The position numbers and the translations under genes were made by a program. A stretch of 41,899 nucleotides of DNA from Desulfurellaceae bacterium. GTDB taxonomy: Bacteria; Desulfobacterota; Binatia; Bin18. Positions 7,362 to 15,790 of this stretch are shown here, piece after piece. A model generated the notes under the pieces. It did not search any database and was not told the origin of the DNA. It was given only the letters and a program-made list of their open reading frames with translations. The DNA is taken from the NCBI GenBank assembly GCA_021296095.1, contig JAGWBB010000017.1, forward strand, positions 1 through 41,899. Reading direction: 5' to 3'. The first letter of the stretch is position 1. Each line of letters begins with the position of its first letter.

Positions 7362-8237
7362 ATGAAACCTGCGCCGTTTGCCTACCACGATCCCCGCACT
7401 GTGGATGAAGCCCTATCTCTGCTCCAACGCTACGGTGACGAGGCCAAGGTTCTTGCCGGTGGTCAGAGCCTGATGCCTGTGCTGAACTTCCGTCTCAGCG
7501 TGCCGAGCGTCCTGATCGATATCAACCGAGTCTCAGAGTTGGCCTATATTCGGCATCAGCCCGGTCAGCTTCACATCGGGGCTCTGACCCGTCAGCGCCA
7601 GATCGAATTTTCTGAGTTGGTGTCCCTGCACGTGCCGCTCCTGCACCGGGCGACGCAGCTGATTGGCCATTTACCGATCCGCACCCAGGGGACAATCGGA
7701 GGGAGTATGGTCCACGCCGACCCGGCGGCCGAGTACCCGACGGTAACCGTGGCCTTAGGCGCCGAGTTTGTCGTCCGGGGACCACGCGGCAGCCGAGTGG
7801 TGGCGGCTGAGGACTTCTTCGTGGACTATCTCACCACTGTACTCATGCCCGACGAACTGTTGCTCGAGGTCCGCTTTCCAACCGTGTATTCCAGCTACGG
7901 CCAAGCGTTTGTCGAGTTTGCCCGGCGGCACGGAGATTTTGCCCTGGTCGGGATCGCCGCGCTGCTTGAGATGCAGGACAATCAGTATCGCTCAGCTCGG
8001 CTGGCGACTGCGGGACTCGGTCCACAACCAGTCCGGCTCCGGGAGGTCGAGCAGATGCTTATCCAAGACGGGCTGAGCGAGGTGAGCCGCCGGGCGGCGG
8101 CCGCGCGGGCGGCCGAACTGGTTGAACCGGACAGCGACCTGCACGCCTCGGCCGAGTTCCGGCGTCACCTGACCCGGGTACTCAGTCACCGGGCGATCCA
8201 ACAGGCAGCGGCCCGCCCCGAGGAGATCGCGTTATGA
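7362..8237 (+). CDS. Molybdenum hydroxylase FAD-binding subunit (CoxM/CutM-like)
   Basis: This 291-residue protein begins MKPAPFAYHDPRTVDEALSL, the usual start of the medium subunit of xanthine dehydrogenase-family hydroxylases. FAD-binding motifs are AGGQSLMPVLNFRL (near residue 33) and TIGGSMVHADPAAEYP (near residue 110). It passes electrons from the iron-sulfur subunit to the acceptor. A TTG at 7323 is in frame, but ATG 7362 fits the family start; no clear Shine-Dalgarno sequence precedes it because the repeat copy ends there. The last codons overlap the next gene by ATGA, showing translational coupling in a three-gene operon. Confidence 0.9.
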   Translation: MKPAPFAYHDPRTVDEALSLLQRYGDEAKVLAGGQSLMPVLNFRLSVPSVLIDINRVSELAYIRHQPGQLHIGALTRQRQIEFSELVSLHVPLLHRATQLIGHLPIRTQGTIGGSMVHADPAAEYPTVTVALGAEFVVRGPRGSRVVAAEDFFVDYLTTVLMPDELLLEVRFPTVYSSYGQAFVEFARRHGDFALVGIAALLEMQDNQYRSARLATAGLGPQPVRLREVEQMLIQDGLSEVSRRAAAARAAELVEPDSDLHASAEFRRHLTRVLSHRAIQQAAARPEEIAL

Positions 8238-8719
8238 CTGACCGGCGGTCCGTTCAGCTGACGATAAACGGCGTGACCTATAGCGGCCACGTTGAGCCAC
8301 GGACCCTGTTGGTCGATTTCCTGCGTCATGATCTGGGCCTGACGGGCAGCCACGTTGGCTGTGAACACGGTGTTTGCGGAGCGTGTACCATTCTGGTCAA
8401 CGGCGAGGCCGTTCGGTCGTGTCTGATGCTGGCCGTACAGGCCGATGGCGCCCGGCTGCTGACCGTTGAAGGGCTGGCTCAGGATGGCCAACTCCACCCA
8501 CTGCAAGACGCATTCCGGGAACACCACGGACTCCAGTGCGGCTTCTGTACCCCGGGCATGCTGCTGACCGCGTACGATCTCCTGCAAACAAACCCAACTC
8601 CAAGCGAGCAGGAAATACGGGCCGGGCTGTCCGCCGTCCTGTGCCGGTGTACCGGCTATCAGGGGATTGTCGGGGCGGTTCAGGCTGCGGCAAAACGGCT
8701 GGAGGCGAGCAAGACATAA
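8234..8719 (+). CDS. Molybdenum hydroxylase 2Fe-2S subunit (CoxS/CutS-like)
   Basis: This 161-residue ferredoxin subunit shows both cluster motifs: the plant-type CEHGVCGACTILVNG followed by a fourth Cys (residues about 43-63), and the second, helical domain CGFCTPGM with CRCTGYQ (residues about 103-140). It transfers electrons from the molybdenum site to FAD. Its start overlaps the FAD subunit stop and its stop abuts the ATG of the large subunit, as expected for a heterotrimeric enzyme operon. Confidence 0.93.
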   Translation: MTDRRSVQLTINGVTYSGHVEPRTLLVDFLRHDLGLTGSHVGCEHGVCGACTILVNGEAVRSCLMLAVQADGARLLTVEGLAQDGQLHPLQDAFREHHGLQCGFCTPGMLLTAYDLLQTNPTPSEQEIRAGLSAVLCRCTGYQGIVGAVQAAAKRLEASKT

Positions 8720-11086
8720 ATGGCGGTGCTCAGCCCAAAACTCGTCGGTGCCAGAGTCAGGCGTACAGAAGACGTGCGCCTGCTGACCGGACAGGGGAGC
8801 TATGTCGACGATTACCGGCCGCCCGGCCTGCTGCATGCCGCCTTTGTGCGCAGTCCGTATGCCCATGCGCGCATTGTTCAACTCGACGTGTCAGCCGCGC
8901 TGCGGCTCGACGGCGTGCTCGCCGTCGTGACCGGCCAGGAACTCGCCCGAGAAATCAAACCCGTCCGGGCGGGCTCAACAATGGCGGATTACAAGGAAAC
9001 CGGTTTTCCGCCCCTGGCGGTCGACAAGGTTCGGTTTGTGGGCGAGGCGGTTGCCGTTGTGGTGGCAGACAGTCGCTATATTGCCGAAGACGCGCTTGAG
9101 CAGATCCAGGTTGAATATGACCCGCTCGAAGCGCTGAGCGATGTGGAGCAGGCCCTGGCCCAGACCACGGTTCTGCTCCACGAGGAGGCCGGCAGCAATG
9201 TCCTTCTGTCACGCCAGTTTACGGCCGGAGACGTTGACGCGGCCATGGACAGAGCGCCGGTCCGTGTCCGGGAGCGCTTTCGGTTTCATCGTCATACGGC
9301 CGTGTGCATGGAGAACCGGGGCTGTGTGGCCGAGTATGCGGCGGGCAGCGCAAGCCTGACGCTGCGCTCGGCAACCCAGTGTCCGGGTTTGCTGCGCGAT
9401 GCCCTGGCCGAGCTGCTGGATATGCCCGAACACAGCATCCGCGTGGTGGCGGCTGACGTGGGCGGCGGCTTTGGCGCCAAGTCCTCCCTGTATCCCGAAG
9501 AACTGACCCTGTGTGCCGTGGCGAAACGCCTGGGGCGTCCTGTGAAGTGGATCAGTGACCGACGCGAAGACCTGATGACCTCGACCCAGGCCTGGGACGA
9601 GATTGTCGATGCCGAACTGGCCGTGCAGCGGGATGGAACGATTGTCGGCCTGCGGGCCGAGGTCGTGTCGGATATCGGCGCGTATTCCATTTATCCCTGG
9701 ACCTCAACGGTCGAACCGGTCCAGGCCGTCAGCTTTTTACCCGGTCCCTACCGTATTCCCCACTACCGGGGTCGAACCCGGGGAGTGGCCACGTGTAAGG
9801 CCCCAATGGGTCCCTACCGGGGTGTGGGCCGACCGTTGACGACCTTTGTGACCGAGGGCTTGATTGATCGAGCGGCTCGCCGACTCGGTCGAGATGCGGC
9901 TGAGTTACGTCTCCAGAATTCCATTCGTGCCCAGGATTTTCCGTATAAAACGCCCTCCGGCATTGTCTGGGATCAGGCCAGTCTGGTCGAGTGCCTGGAA
10001 AAAGCCCGTGCCGTCCTGGACGAGCAGACGACACGCAAATGGCAGGCCGAGGCGCGAGCGGACGGCCGCTGGGTCGGTATTGGCTTTGCCAGCTATATCG
10101 AGTTAACCGGGGTGGGCTCGGCCATTCCGGTTTCTCCGGGCATGCCGGTCTCGACCGGGACCGAGGCGGCGTTCTTACGGATAGACCCGTCGGGGACGGT
10201 CACGGCCACGTTCAGCGTTGCCCCTCAGGGCCAGGGGCACGAGACCGCCCTGGCTCAGCTCATCGGTGACGCCCTCGGTGTCAGGTTTGAAGATATCCGT
10301 GTCATCTGTGGCGACACCGCGCTGGCCCCGCACGGCACCGGCACCTATGCCAGCCGCAGCGCGGTCATTGCCGGCGGAGCGGCAATCCGAGCCGGGCAGG
10401 CACTCAAGGAAAAAGCCCTCCAGATTGCCGGGCACATGATGGAGAGCAATCCGTCCGCCCTTGATATCCAAGACGGGGAGGTCTTCATCAAGGCCAGTGC
10501 GGACCGACGCCTCCCTTTTCGGGAAGTGGCCAAAGCCGCCTACGGCGGTCTCCGCCGTCTGCCCAAAGACATGGAACCCGGGCTTGAGGTGACGCGTTTT
10601 TATGACCCATATTTCGGTACTGCCTCAAACGCCACCCACGTGGCGGTCGCCGAGGTCGACCGAGACACCTACCAGGTCAAGCTTGAGCGCTACATCGTGG
10701 TCGAAGACTGTGGACGGATCATCAACCCCATGATCGTTGACGGCCAGGTGCGGGGCGGCGTCGCCCAGGGCATTGGCGCAGCCCTGTACGAGGAGGTCGT
10801 GTATGACGAAGCGGGCCAGCTGCTGACCGGCTCCTTGGTCGACTATCTCGTTCCCACCGCCTCAGAACTTCCAGCGGTCGAGGTCTACCATATCGAAACG
10901 CCCTCCCCGACCACCTTGGGCGGCTTTCGGGGTATGGGTGAAGGCGGGACGATCGGTGCTCCGGCCGCCCTGGCCAACGCCGTCTCGGACGCCCTTACTC
11001 CGCTGGGAATTGAGATAAACGAACTGCCGATCACCCCGCAGCGCTTGTTTGAGCTGGTGCGGGGAAGAAATGATGAAGGCGGATAA
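8720..11086 (+). CDS. Molybdenum hydroxylase catalytic subunit (CoxL/aldehyde dehydrogenase-like, form II)
   Basis: This 788-residue protein is the molybdopterin-cytosine-dinucleotide binding subunit. It opens with LVGARVRRTEDVRLLTGQG, carries VGGGFGAKSSLYPEE, the active-site loop MGPYRGVGRP (residues 363-372), QGQGHETALAQ and the catalytic glutamate in GMGEGGTIGAP (Glu741). True form I CO dehydrogenases have a CSFR loop with the copper-bound cysteine; here it is PYRG, so this is not a CO oxidiser of that type and more likely hydroxylates an aldehyde, aromatic or heterocyclic carbon. It completes the FAD/2Fe-2S/Mo operon. The maturation genes (CoxD/E/F-like) are not present. Confidence 0.9.
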   Translation: MAVLSPKLVGARVRRTEDVRLLTGQGSYVDDYRPPGLLHAAFVRSPYAHARIVQLDVSAALRLDGVLAVVTGQELAREIKPVRAGSTMADYKETGFPPLAVDKVRFVGEAVAVVVADSRYIAEDALEQIQVEYDPLEALSDVEQALAQTTVLLHEEAGSNVLLSRQFTAGDVDAAMDRAPVRVRERFRFHRHTAVCMENRGCVAEYAAGSASLTLRSATQCPGLLRDALAELLDMPEHSIRVVAADVGGGFGAKSSLYPEELTLCAVAKRLGRPVKWISDRREDLMTSTQAWDEIVDAELAVQRDGTIVGLRAEVVSDIGAYSIYPWTSTVEPVQAVSFLPGPYRIPHYRGRTRGVATCKAPMGPYRGVGRPLTTFVTEGLIDRAARRLGRDAAELRLQNSIRAQDFPYKTPSGIVWDQASLVECLEKARAVLDEQTTRKWQAEARADGRWVGIGFASYIELTGVGSAIPVSPGMPVSTGTEAAFLRIDPSGTVTATFSVAPQGQGHETALAQLIGDALGVRFEDIRVICGDTALAPHGTGTYASRSAVIAGGAAIRAGQALKEKALQIAGHMMESNPSALDIQDGEVFIKASADRRLPFREVAKAAYGGLRRLPKDMEPGLEVTRFYDPYFGTASNATHVAVAEVDRDTYQVKLERYIVVEDCGRIINPMIVDGQVRGGVAQGIGAALYEEVVYDEAGQLLTGSLVDYLVPTASELPAVEVYHIETPSPTTLGGFRGMGEGGTIGAPAALANAVSDALTPLGIEINELPITPQRLFELVRGRNDEGG

Positions 11087-11151
11087 GGCTCGGGGCTGGT
11101 TCAACCGTTCTGCATCGAGCAATGCCCTGAGTTTTGCCTGCATCCCCGATA

Positions 11152-11451
11152 CTACAGCTTTTTGTCCAGATAGAAACGCATGTACTCGCTGCTGGTTTCA
11201 ATCTGTCCGGCAAAAGAGCTGAGCATGGTTTCCAGTTCCTGCATCTGAAACGGCCGCCCCAGACAGGTCTCCAGCGTCTGGCGACGAATCACGCACTCGG
11301 TCTGTGTCTCAATCTGGATATACGCCGTGTGGTCTTCGATGCGGATGTCCTGGTCAGGATTGTCCTGATGGATGGCCTCAACAGCCGCGTCGGCGATTTC
11401 TCCGGCGCTCAGAACCGGGCCAACCGTGTTCTTGCCGGTTTCAGCGCTCAT
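11152..11451 (-). CDS. tmoD: TmoD-like effector/coupling protein of a multicomponent diiron monooxygenase
   Basis: This 99-residue protein reads NTVGPVLSAGEIADAAVEAI at its start, and CLGRPFQMQELETMLSSFAG then IETSSEYMRFYLDKK at its end. These are the conserved blocks of the MmoB/DmpM/TmoD family, closest in memory to toluene 4-monooxygenase TmoD. Such proteins bind the diiron hydroxylase and couple oxygen activation to substrate hydroxylation; they have no activity alone. ATG 11451 fits the family start; a TTG at 11484 overlapping the previous gene is an alternative. It follows a TmoC-like ferredoxin, but no TmoA, B, E or F homologue occurs in the window, which is unusual. Confidence 0.85.
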   Translation of the reverse strand: MSAETGKNTVGPVLSAGEIADAAVEAIHQDNPDQDIRIEDHTAYIQIETQTECVIRRQTLETCLGRPFQMQELETMLSSFAGQIETSSEYMRFYLDKKL

Positions 11452-11480
11452 AGGCCGCTCACACTCCAACCTGCCGGAGT

Positions 11481-11795
11481 TCAACCGGCGACATCGACAT
11501 AGACGGCGTCGCCCTCAATCTTGATCGGATAGCGCTTCAACTCGCAGTCATCAGGCTCGATACCTCGCCCGGTGAGCACGTCGAACTCCCAGCGGTGCGA
11601 GTTGCAGATCAGCACCCGGTGCCCGTCGAACTCCCCGGCCGATAAGGGAAAATTCTGGTGTGGGCACTCGCCCTGTATGGCGATCAGCTCGCTATCCCGG
11701 GGGTGGATAAGGACAATCGTGTGTCCGTCACACTCGAACTCGGCGAGATCGCCCTCCCCGACCTCCTCCACACCACACACCCGGATAAATGCCAT
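11481..11795 (-). CDS. tmoC: TmoC-like Rieske ferredoxin
   Basis: This 104-residue protein has a complete Rieske site: Cys44-Pro-His46, 17 residues, then Cys64-Asn-Ser-His67. The tail GRGIEPDDCELKRYPIKI resembles toluene 4-monooxygenase ferredoxin TmoC more than dioxygenase ferredoxins. It would carry electrons from a reductase to a diiron hydroxylase. It is followed within 30 bp by the TmoD-like gene and preceded by the HCCA-isomerase-like gene, all on the - strand. No reductase or hydroxylase is encoded nearby. Confidence 0.87.
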   Translation of the reverse strand: MAFIRVCGVEEVGEGDLAEFECDGHTIVLIHPRDSELIAIQGECPHQNFPLSAGEFDGHRVLICNSHRWEFDVLTGRGIEPDDCELKRYPIKIEGDAVYVDVAG

Positions 11796-11855
11796 CGTCT
11801 TTTCCCACCCTTCAGGCCGGCCCGACTTCCAGACAAACGCGACAGGCCCGAACGG

Positions 11856-12473
11856 CTAGGCCGCCGTCCGCTGGGCCCGGATTTCCTCTTCTACCTCGAC
11901 CAGCTTGTCCTTGCCGAAAAAGAGTTCGTCCCCGACAAAAAAGCTCGGCGCGCCAAATACACCACGGGCCACCGCATCCTCGGTGTTCTCGAGCAGCCGC
12001 TGTTTGATCGCCGGCTGCTGTACGCCAGCCATGATGGCACCGGCGGGCAGACCGGACGCGGCCAGCGCTGCCCGCATCACCTCGGCCTCGTCCATCTTCT
12101 TGGGCTCGACCCACATGTGGTGATACACGGCGTCAACGTACTGGGCGAAATAGTCCTGGCTCTGGGCAAAAACGGCCCCCCGCATGAGCCGGAGGGTATT
12201 GACCGGAAAGTGGGGATTCCTGGTATAGGCGGTAATGGCGTGCTTTTTGAGGAAGCGCCGCGTTTCCAGGGCGTAATACTCGGGCTTATTGGCGATGCCC
12301 TTGAGCGACACCGCAGGCGAGACGTTGTTGGTGGCTTTGAACACCCCCCCGAGCAAAATCGGGACATAGGTGAAGGTCGCGCCGGTCCGCGCCTCAATGG
12401 CTGGAATCACGAGATGCGCCAGGTAGGCGTTGGGACTGCCAAAATCAAAATGAAACTCAATCCGTGGTGTCAT
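11856..12473 (-). CDS. DsbA-family 2-hydroxychromene-2-carboxylate isomerase-like protein
   Basis: This 205-residue protein belongs to the kappa-GST/DsbA-like group that includes HCCA isomerase (NahD). It begins IEFHFDFGSPNAYLAHL, where Ser13 replaces the redox cysteine, and ends with GVFGAPSFFVGDELFFGKD, the family's cis-Pro loop (APSF) region. HCCA isomerase performs a glutathione-dependent isomerisation in naphthalene-type aromatic degradation. It is the first gene of a - strand unit with TmoC- and TmoD-like genes, which supports an aromatic substrate. The family contains many proteins of unknown specificity, so the exact reaction is uncertain. Confidence 0.82.
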   Translation of the reverse strand: MTPRIEFHFDFGSPNAYLAHLVIPAIEARTGATFTYVPILLGGVFKATNNVSPAVSLKGIANKPEYYALETRRFLKKHAITAYTRNPHFPVNTLRLMRGAVFAQSQDYFAQYVDAVYHHMWVEPKKMDEAEVMRAALAASGLPAGAIMAGVQQPAIKQRLLENTEDAVARGVFGAPSFFVGDELFFGKDKLVEVEEEIRAQRTAA

Positions 12474-12643
12474 GGCCGGCCTACCTCTTGCGTGCAGCGC
12501 GTTTCGCCCTCAGGCTGGGGCAAGACTAAGCCATTTCCCCGCTCCGAGCAACACGGGCGAGACCTGAACGCCGCACGATGCACGCCTCTCGAACTCCCCG
12601 GCTGAACGCGCTAGTCTGACGGGAAAAAATAGCGGAGGGACGT

Positions 12644-13153
12644 ATGACAGCAGAGAATGCCGCACTCCAGGAGTTGCTTGATAAAAATGCCTGCCAAGAG
12701 GTGTTGATCCGCTATGCGCGGGCGCTTGATTGGGTTGATGAGGAGACGCTGAAAACCGTGTTCTTCCCAGATGCGGAGATCGACTACGGCTTTTTTACCG
12801 GCCGGGGAGACGCGTTCATTCCGGTCGTGATTGAGCTGGAACGGGGATTTCTGCGCCGCTGGCACAACAACGGGCCGGCCCTGATCACGCTCAGCGGCGA
12901 TGTGGCTGAGGCCGAGAGCTATGGCCTGGCCGCGGCCGTCTCTCGGCAGGACGGCCAGACCGTGACCAACGTGTTCGGCGGGCGTTATCTCGACCGCCTG
13001 GAACGTCGTGACGGGCAGTGGGGCATTGCCAAACGACAGTACCTGTTGGACTGGCAGCGCTCCTTTGAGATGGACGCGGCAAACGAGGCTGTTCCGGGCT
13101 TGCCCTGGCTCGACGGAGCGGACCCCGACCATCCGCTGTACCGCCGCCTGTAG
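12644..13153 (+). CDS. SnoaL-like (NTF2-fold) protein
   Basis: This 169-residue protein reads LLDKNACQEVLIRYARALDW near its start, then FFPDAEIDYGFF and GGRYLDRLERRDGQWGIAKR. These are landmarks of SnoaL_4/NTF2-like domains, which form cone-shaped folds used by dehydratases, isomerases and hydroxylating-enzyme small subunits. ATG 12644 follows CGGAGGGA. It precedes the nitrilase-family gene by 9 bp and they are probably one operon. Function is unknown. Confidence 0.82.
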   Translation: MTAENAALQELLDKNACQEVLIRYARALDWVDEETLKTVFFPDAEIDYGFFTGRGDAFIPVVIELERGFLRRWHNNGPALITLSGDVAEAESYGLAAAVSRQDGQTVTNVFGGRYLDRLERRDGQWGIAKRQYLLDWQRSFEMDAANEAVPGLPWLDGADPDHPLYRRL

Positions 13154-13162
13154 GAGTCGGAC

Positions 13163-13942
13163 ATGGCCATCTACCGCGTTGCGGTCGGCGAAGTCGCCCC
13201 GGAACTCTCACACGGAAGCCAAGCCTGGACCGATCTGATCCGCGACCTTGAGCGGCTTCGACCAGACCTGTTTGTGCTGAATGAGCTGCCCTTTGGCCCG
13301 TGGCTGGCCGCCCGGCCCGGCTATGATCGGGACGCCTGGCGGGCGTGTGTCGCTGCGCATGAAAAAGGGCTAGCGGCCGTCCACGAACTCGGGGTGCCGA
13401 CCGTCCTGGGCAGCCGCGCCGTCGATCTTGACGGTCGCCGCTGCAACCAGGGTTTTATCTGGCGCCGCGCCACCGGGCTTGAGGCGATCCATACCAAACA
13501 GCATCTTCCGCGCTCGCCCGGCTATTGGGAGACGAGTTGGACGCAGCCGGGGTGGCAGCGATTTCAGACTGCCCGCGCCGGGCAGCTGCGGGTCGGCATG
13601 CTGATCTGCACCGACATCATGTTCAACGAACACGCCCGGCAGTACGGACGGGACGGGGTTGATCTCATTGTCGTGCCCCGCGCCACGCCCCCCCTGGCCT
13701 CGCATCAGTTCGAGGTGGCCTTGCAGATGACCGCGATTGTCTCGGGCTGTTATGTGGCGTCGTCGGACCGTCGGGGAACCGATTCGGCCGGCGAGGCGTT
13801 TGCCGGCCACGGCTGCATCATCAATCCGATCGGCCAGACCGTGGCCGCGACCTCGTTTTTCAGCCGGGTGGCGGTGCACGATATTGATACCGATTTCGTG
13901 CGCGGTCAGCAGCAGCGCTACCCGTGCAATGTCGTTGACTGA
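13163..13942 (+). CDS. Carbon-nitrogen hydrolase (nitrilase superfamily)
   Basis: This 259-residue protein holds the nitrilase catalytic triad: Glu41 in VLNELPFGPW, Lys112 in IHTKQHLP and Cys149 in GMLICTDIMFNE. Members hydrolyse amides, nitriles or N-carbamoyl compounds. The segment between Lys and Cys (about residues 118-138) and the CTD rather than CWD or CYD motif do not match a named branch that I recognise, so the substrate is open. GGAG overlapping the stop of the SnoaL-like gene serves as ribosome-binding site, giving tight coupling to it. It converges with the next gene, leaving 3 bp between stops. Confidence 0.85.
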   Translation: MAIYRVAVGEVAPELSHGSQAWTDLIRDLERLRPDLFVLNELPFGPWLAARPGYDRDAWRACVAAHEKGLAAVHELGVPTVLGSRAVDLDGRRCNQGFIWRRATGLEAIHTKQHLPRSPGYWETSWTQPGWQRFQTARAGQLRVGMLICTDIMFNEHARQYGRDGVDLIVVPRATPPLASHQFEVALQMTAIVSGCYVASSDRRGTDSAGEAFAGHGCIINPIGQTVAATSFFSRVAVHDIDTDFVRGQQQRYPCNVVD

Positions 13943-13945
13943 GCG

Positions 13946-14404
13946 TCACCGACCGTCAGGCTGGGGCGTCACCTTCACCGCAACAAGCGAGCCGGCCTCG
14001 ACCCGGCCAGCCAAGGGCCGCGCCCAGTAGGTCAACCACGCCGCCCAGTATTTGCGTTTGTAAACAGCGTTCATCCGCTCCAACGTGGGGACATCGGTCA
14101 CGACGTGTGCCGGTCCGACAAAGGCCGGTTCAGTCGCGTCGCTCAGCCACACCTGAGCCGGACTGCCCCGGCGGATGCGCCGGGCTTTATACGAGTCCGG
14201 GGCAGTAATGAAATAGACGGCCTCGCCGTCGTACATGAACCACACCGGAGCCGCCCTGCCCCAGCCGCCGTCGGCGCGCTGGGTGGCGATAGAGACCAGT
14301 TTTTGCGTCTCCAGAGCCGTTTTGACCGAATCGCCCAGCTGGCCCGCACCATAGGCTACAACACACACGCTGAGGGTCAGCAGAATACCGAGAAAAATGG
14401 GCAT
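13946..14404 (-). CDS. Membrane-anchored pyridoxamine 5'-phosphate oxidase-like flavin protein
   Basis: This 152-residue protein starts at MPIFLGILLTLSVCVVAYGA (ATG 14404, preceded by GGAGGAG), a hydrophobic segment that is either a signal anchor or an uncleaved signal peptide. The rest resembles the PNPOx-like split-barrel domain: LVSIATQRADGGWGRAAPVW, then VYFITAPDSYKARRI and RRGSPAQVWL. These domains bind FMN or F420 and reduce or oxidise small molecules, or act as pyridoxamine oxidases. The anchor points to a periplasmic or membrane-associated location, which is uncommon in the family. It is 46 bp downstream of the SDR gene on the same strand. Confidence 0.72.
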   Translation of the reverse strand: MPIFLGILLTLSVCVVAYGAGQLGDSVKTALETQKLVSIATQRADGGWGRAAPVWFMYDGEAVYFITAPDSYKARRIRRGSPAQVWLSDATEPAFVGPAHVVTDVPTLERMNAVYKRKYWAAWLTYWARPLAGRVEAGSLVAVKVTPQPDGR

Positions 14405-14450
14405 GACAGGGACTCCTCCATCCATCGGGAACGGCGCGTCGGCTCCGCAT

Positions 14451-15209
14451 TCAGCTCCGTAAATACGACGCCCCGTTCACGTCAATGATGCTGCCGGTGG
14501 CAAAATTGGCCTGACCGGAGGCCAGAAAGGCGACAATCGCGGCCACCTCCTCGGGCTTGCCGACCCGGTTCAGGGGACTCTGAGCCCGAATCGCGTCCCC
14601 ACGCGGACTGGCCAGAATCGACGCCGACATATCGGTCTCGACAAAACCAGGGGCCACCACATACACGAAGATGTTCTCCGGCGCCAGGGCCTGGGCCAGC
14701 GACTGGCTCATGATGTTGAGGGCGGCCTTGCTGGAGGCATAGGCCGGGGACTTGGGCGCCCCCCGGAAGGCGCCCCGAGACGAGATGTTGACGATCTGGC
14801 CCCCGCCGTTATCCCGCATATGCCGGGCAGCCCAGAACATCACGTTGGACGGGCCGACCAGATTGGTGTCGAGAGTGCGCTGCCAGACATCGTTCCACAC
14901 CTCATAGTCAACCCGCAGCACAGGCTGCCACTTGTTAATCGCGGCATTGTTGACCACGATATGCAGGCCGCCCATGTCGGCGGTGATGACACCGACCATG
15001 GCCTGGACCGCCGCTGGGTCGGTCAGGTTGGCCTGGACAACACGGTGCGGCCCGCCGGCCAGCGAGGCCAGGGTTTCCTCAGCCGCTGTTCGGTCCTGAT
15101 TATAGTGAATGGCGATCCGTCCGCCCTGCTGGGCGAGCTGTTGGGCGATAGCGCGGCCGATACCGCGGGACGCGCCGGTGACCAGGGCGACTTTGTCTGT
15201 CAGGCTCAT
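14451..15209 (-). CDS. Short-chain dehydrogenase/reductase (FabG-like)
   Basis: This 252-residue SDR has the nucleotide site TGASRGIG (residues 11-18), NNAA at about 88-91, the active-site Ser in NISSRG and the YASSK catalytic Tyr/Lys motif. Residues HYNQDRTAAEE after the second strand suggest NADP(H) preference. GGAGG lies 7 nt before ATG 15209. It is probably co-transcribed with the PNPOx-like gene. Members reduce 3-oxoacyl or other carbonyl groups; the substrate cannot be read from sequence. Confidence 0.9.
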   Translation of the reverse strand: MSLTDKVALVTGASRGIGRAIAQQLAQQGGRIAIHYNQDRTAAEETLASLAGGPHRVVQANLTDPAAVQAMVGVITADMGGLHIVVNNAAINKWQPVLRVDYEVWNDVWQRTLDTNLVGPSNVMFWAARHMRDNGGGQIVNISSRGAFRGAPKSPAYASSKAALNIMSQSLAQALAPENIFVYVVAPGFVETDMSASILASPRGDAIRAQSPLNRVGKPEEVAAIVAFLASGQANFATGSIIDVNGASYLRS

Positions 15210-15316
15210 GGGGGTGCCTCCGTTTGCGTCTGCGTGCTGGCCCGCAGACTACCGTAGATTCGAGAAGAATTGAATGATATGGCAATCCCATGAACAGCCT
15301 GGGAGGAAGCTACAGT

Positions 15317-15790
15317 ATGCAGATGATGTATCGCCTGACACTCGTCCTCAGTCTCGTCGTGTTTGTCTTGTGCGGTTCGCCCCTGGCGCAGGCTGCGGAC
15401 GACGACCTCGCGGCTCTCAAGGCCAACTTTGAGGCCGAGATGGCCGGCCTCAACACTGGCGATCTGGCCGCCACACTGGCTGAGGCTCACGAGGATATCG
15501 TGCTGTTCGGAATTTTCTCGCCTTTTCCTTCAAACGGCAAAAAAGAGTTTGAGCAGGCGGTGACCTCCTACTTCGGCAGCTATGACAAGGCCGAATTTAC
15601 TCCGGTCTCGCCCCAGTTGACCGCGGTCTCTTGGGGCCACTACCAGTTGGCCGCCACCGCCAAGGGCGGGGAGCAGGCGTCCTACTCGCACGGCCGGTAT
15701 ATCTTTACCCACGTCAAGGTCGATGACACCTGGCTCATTCTGAGCATGCACATCTCGCCGCTCGAACCCTACCGCCAGCCGCCCTTCTAA
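15317..15790 (+). CDS. Secreted NTF2-like/SnoaL-like protein
   Basis: This protein of about 157 residues begins with a signal peptide (MYRLTLVLSLVVFVLCGSPL, then AQAADDD), so it is exported, with cleavage after AQA likely. The mature part (LKANFEAEMAGLNTGDLAAT, HVKVDDTWLILSMHISPLEP) matches the DUF4440/SnoaL-like NTF2 fold. GGAGGA at 15301-15306 supports ATG 15317; ATGs at 15323 and 15326 are possible. It overlaps the convergent LLM gene by 4 bp at the 3' end. Function unknown. Confidence 0.8.
   Translation: MQMMYRLTLVLSLVVFVLCGSPLAQAADDDLAALKANFEAEMAGLNTGDLAATLAEAHEDIVLFGIFSPFPSNGKKEFEQAVTSYFGSYDKAEFTPVSPQLTAVSWGHYQLAATAKGGEQASYSHGRYIFTHVKVDDTWLILSMHISPLEPYRQPPF

Noticed and set aside
7145..7362. 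Group II intron end or transposase remnant in the repeat region
   Set aside because: No domain V-like hairpin, no terminal inverted repeats and no reverse transcriptase or transposase reading frame.
8720..11086. Carbon monoxide dehydrogenase (form I CoxL)
   Set aside because: The active-site loop reads GPYRG and not CSFR, so the copper-binding cysteine of form I enzymes is missing.
11658..12605. A 315-codon open frame on the + strand
   Set aside because: Antisense to the HCCA-isomerase and ferredoxin genes, both of which have clear family motifs.
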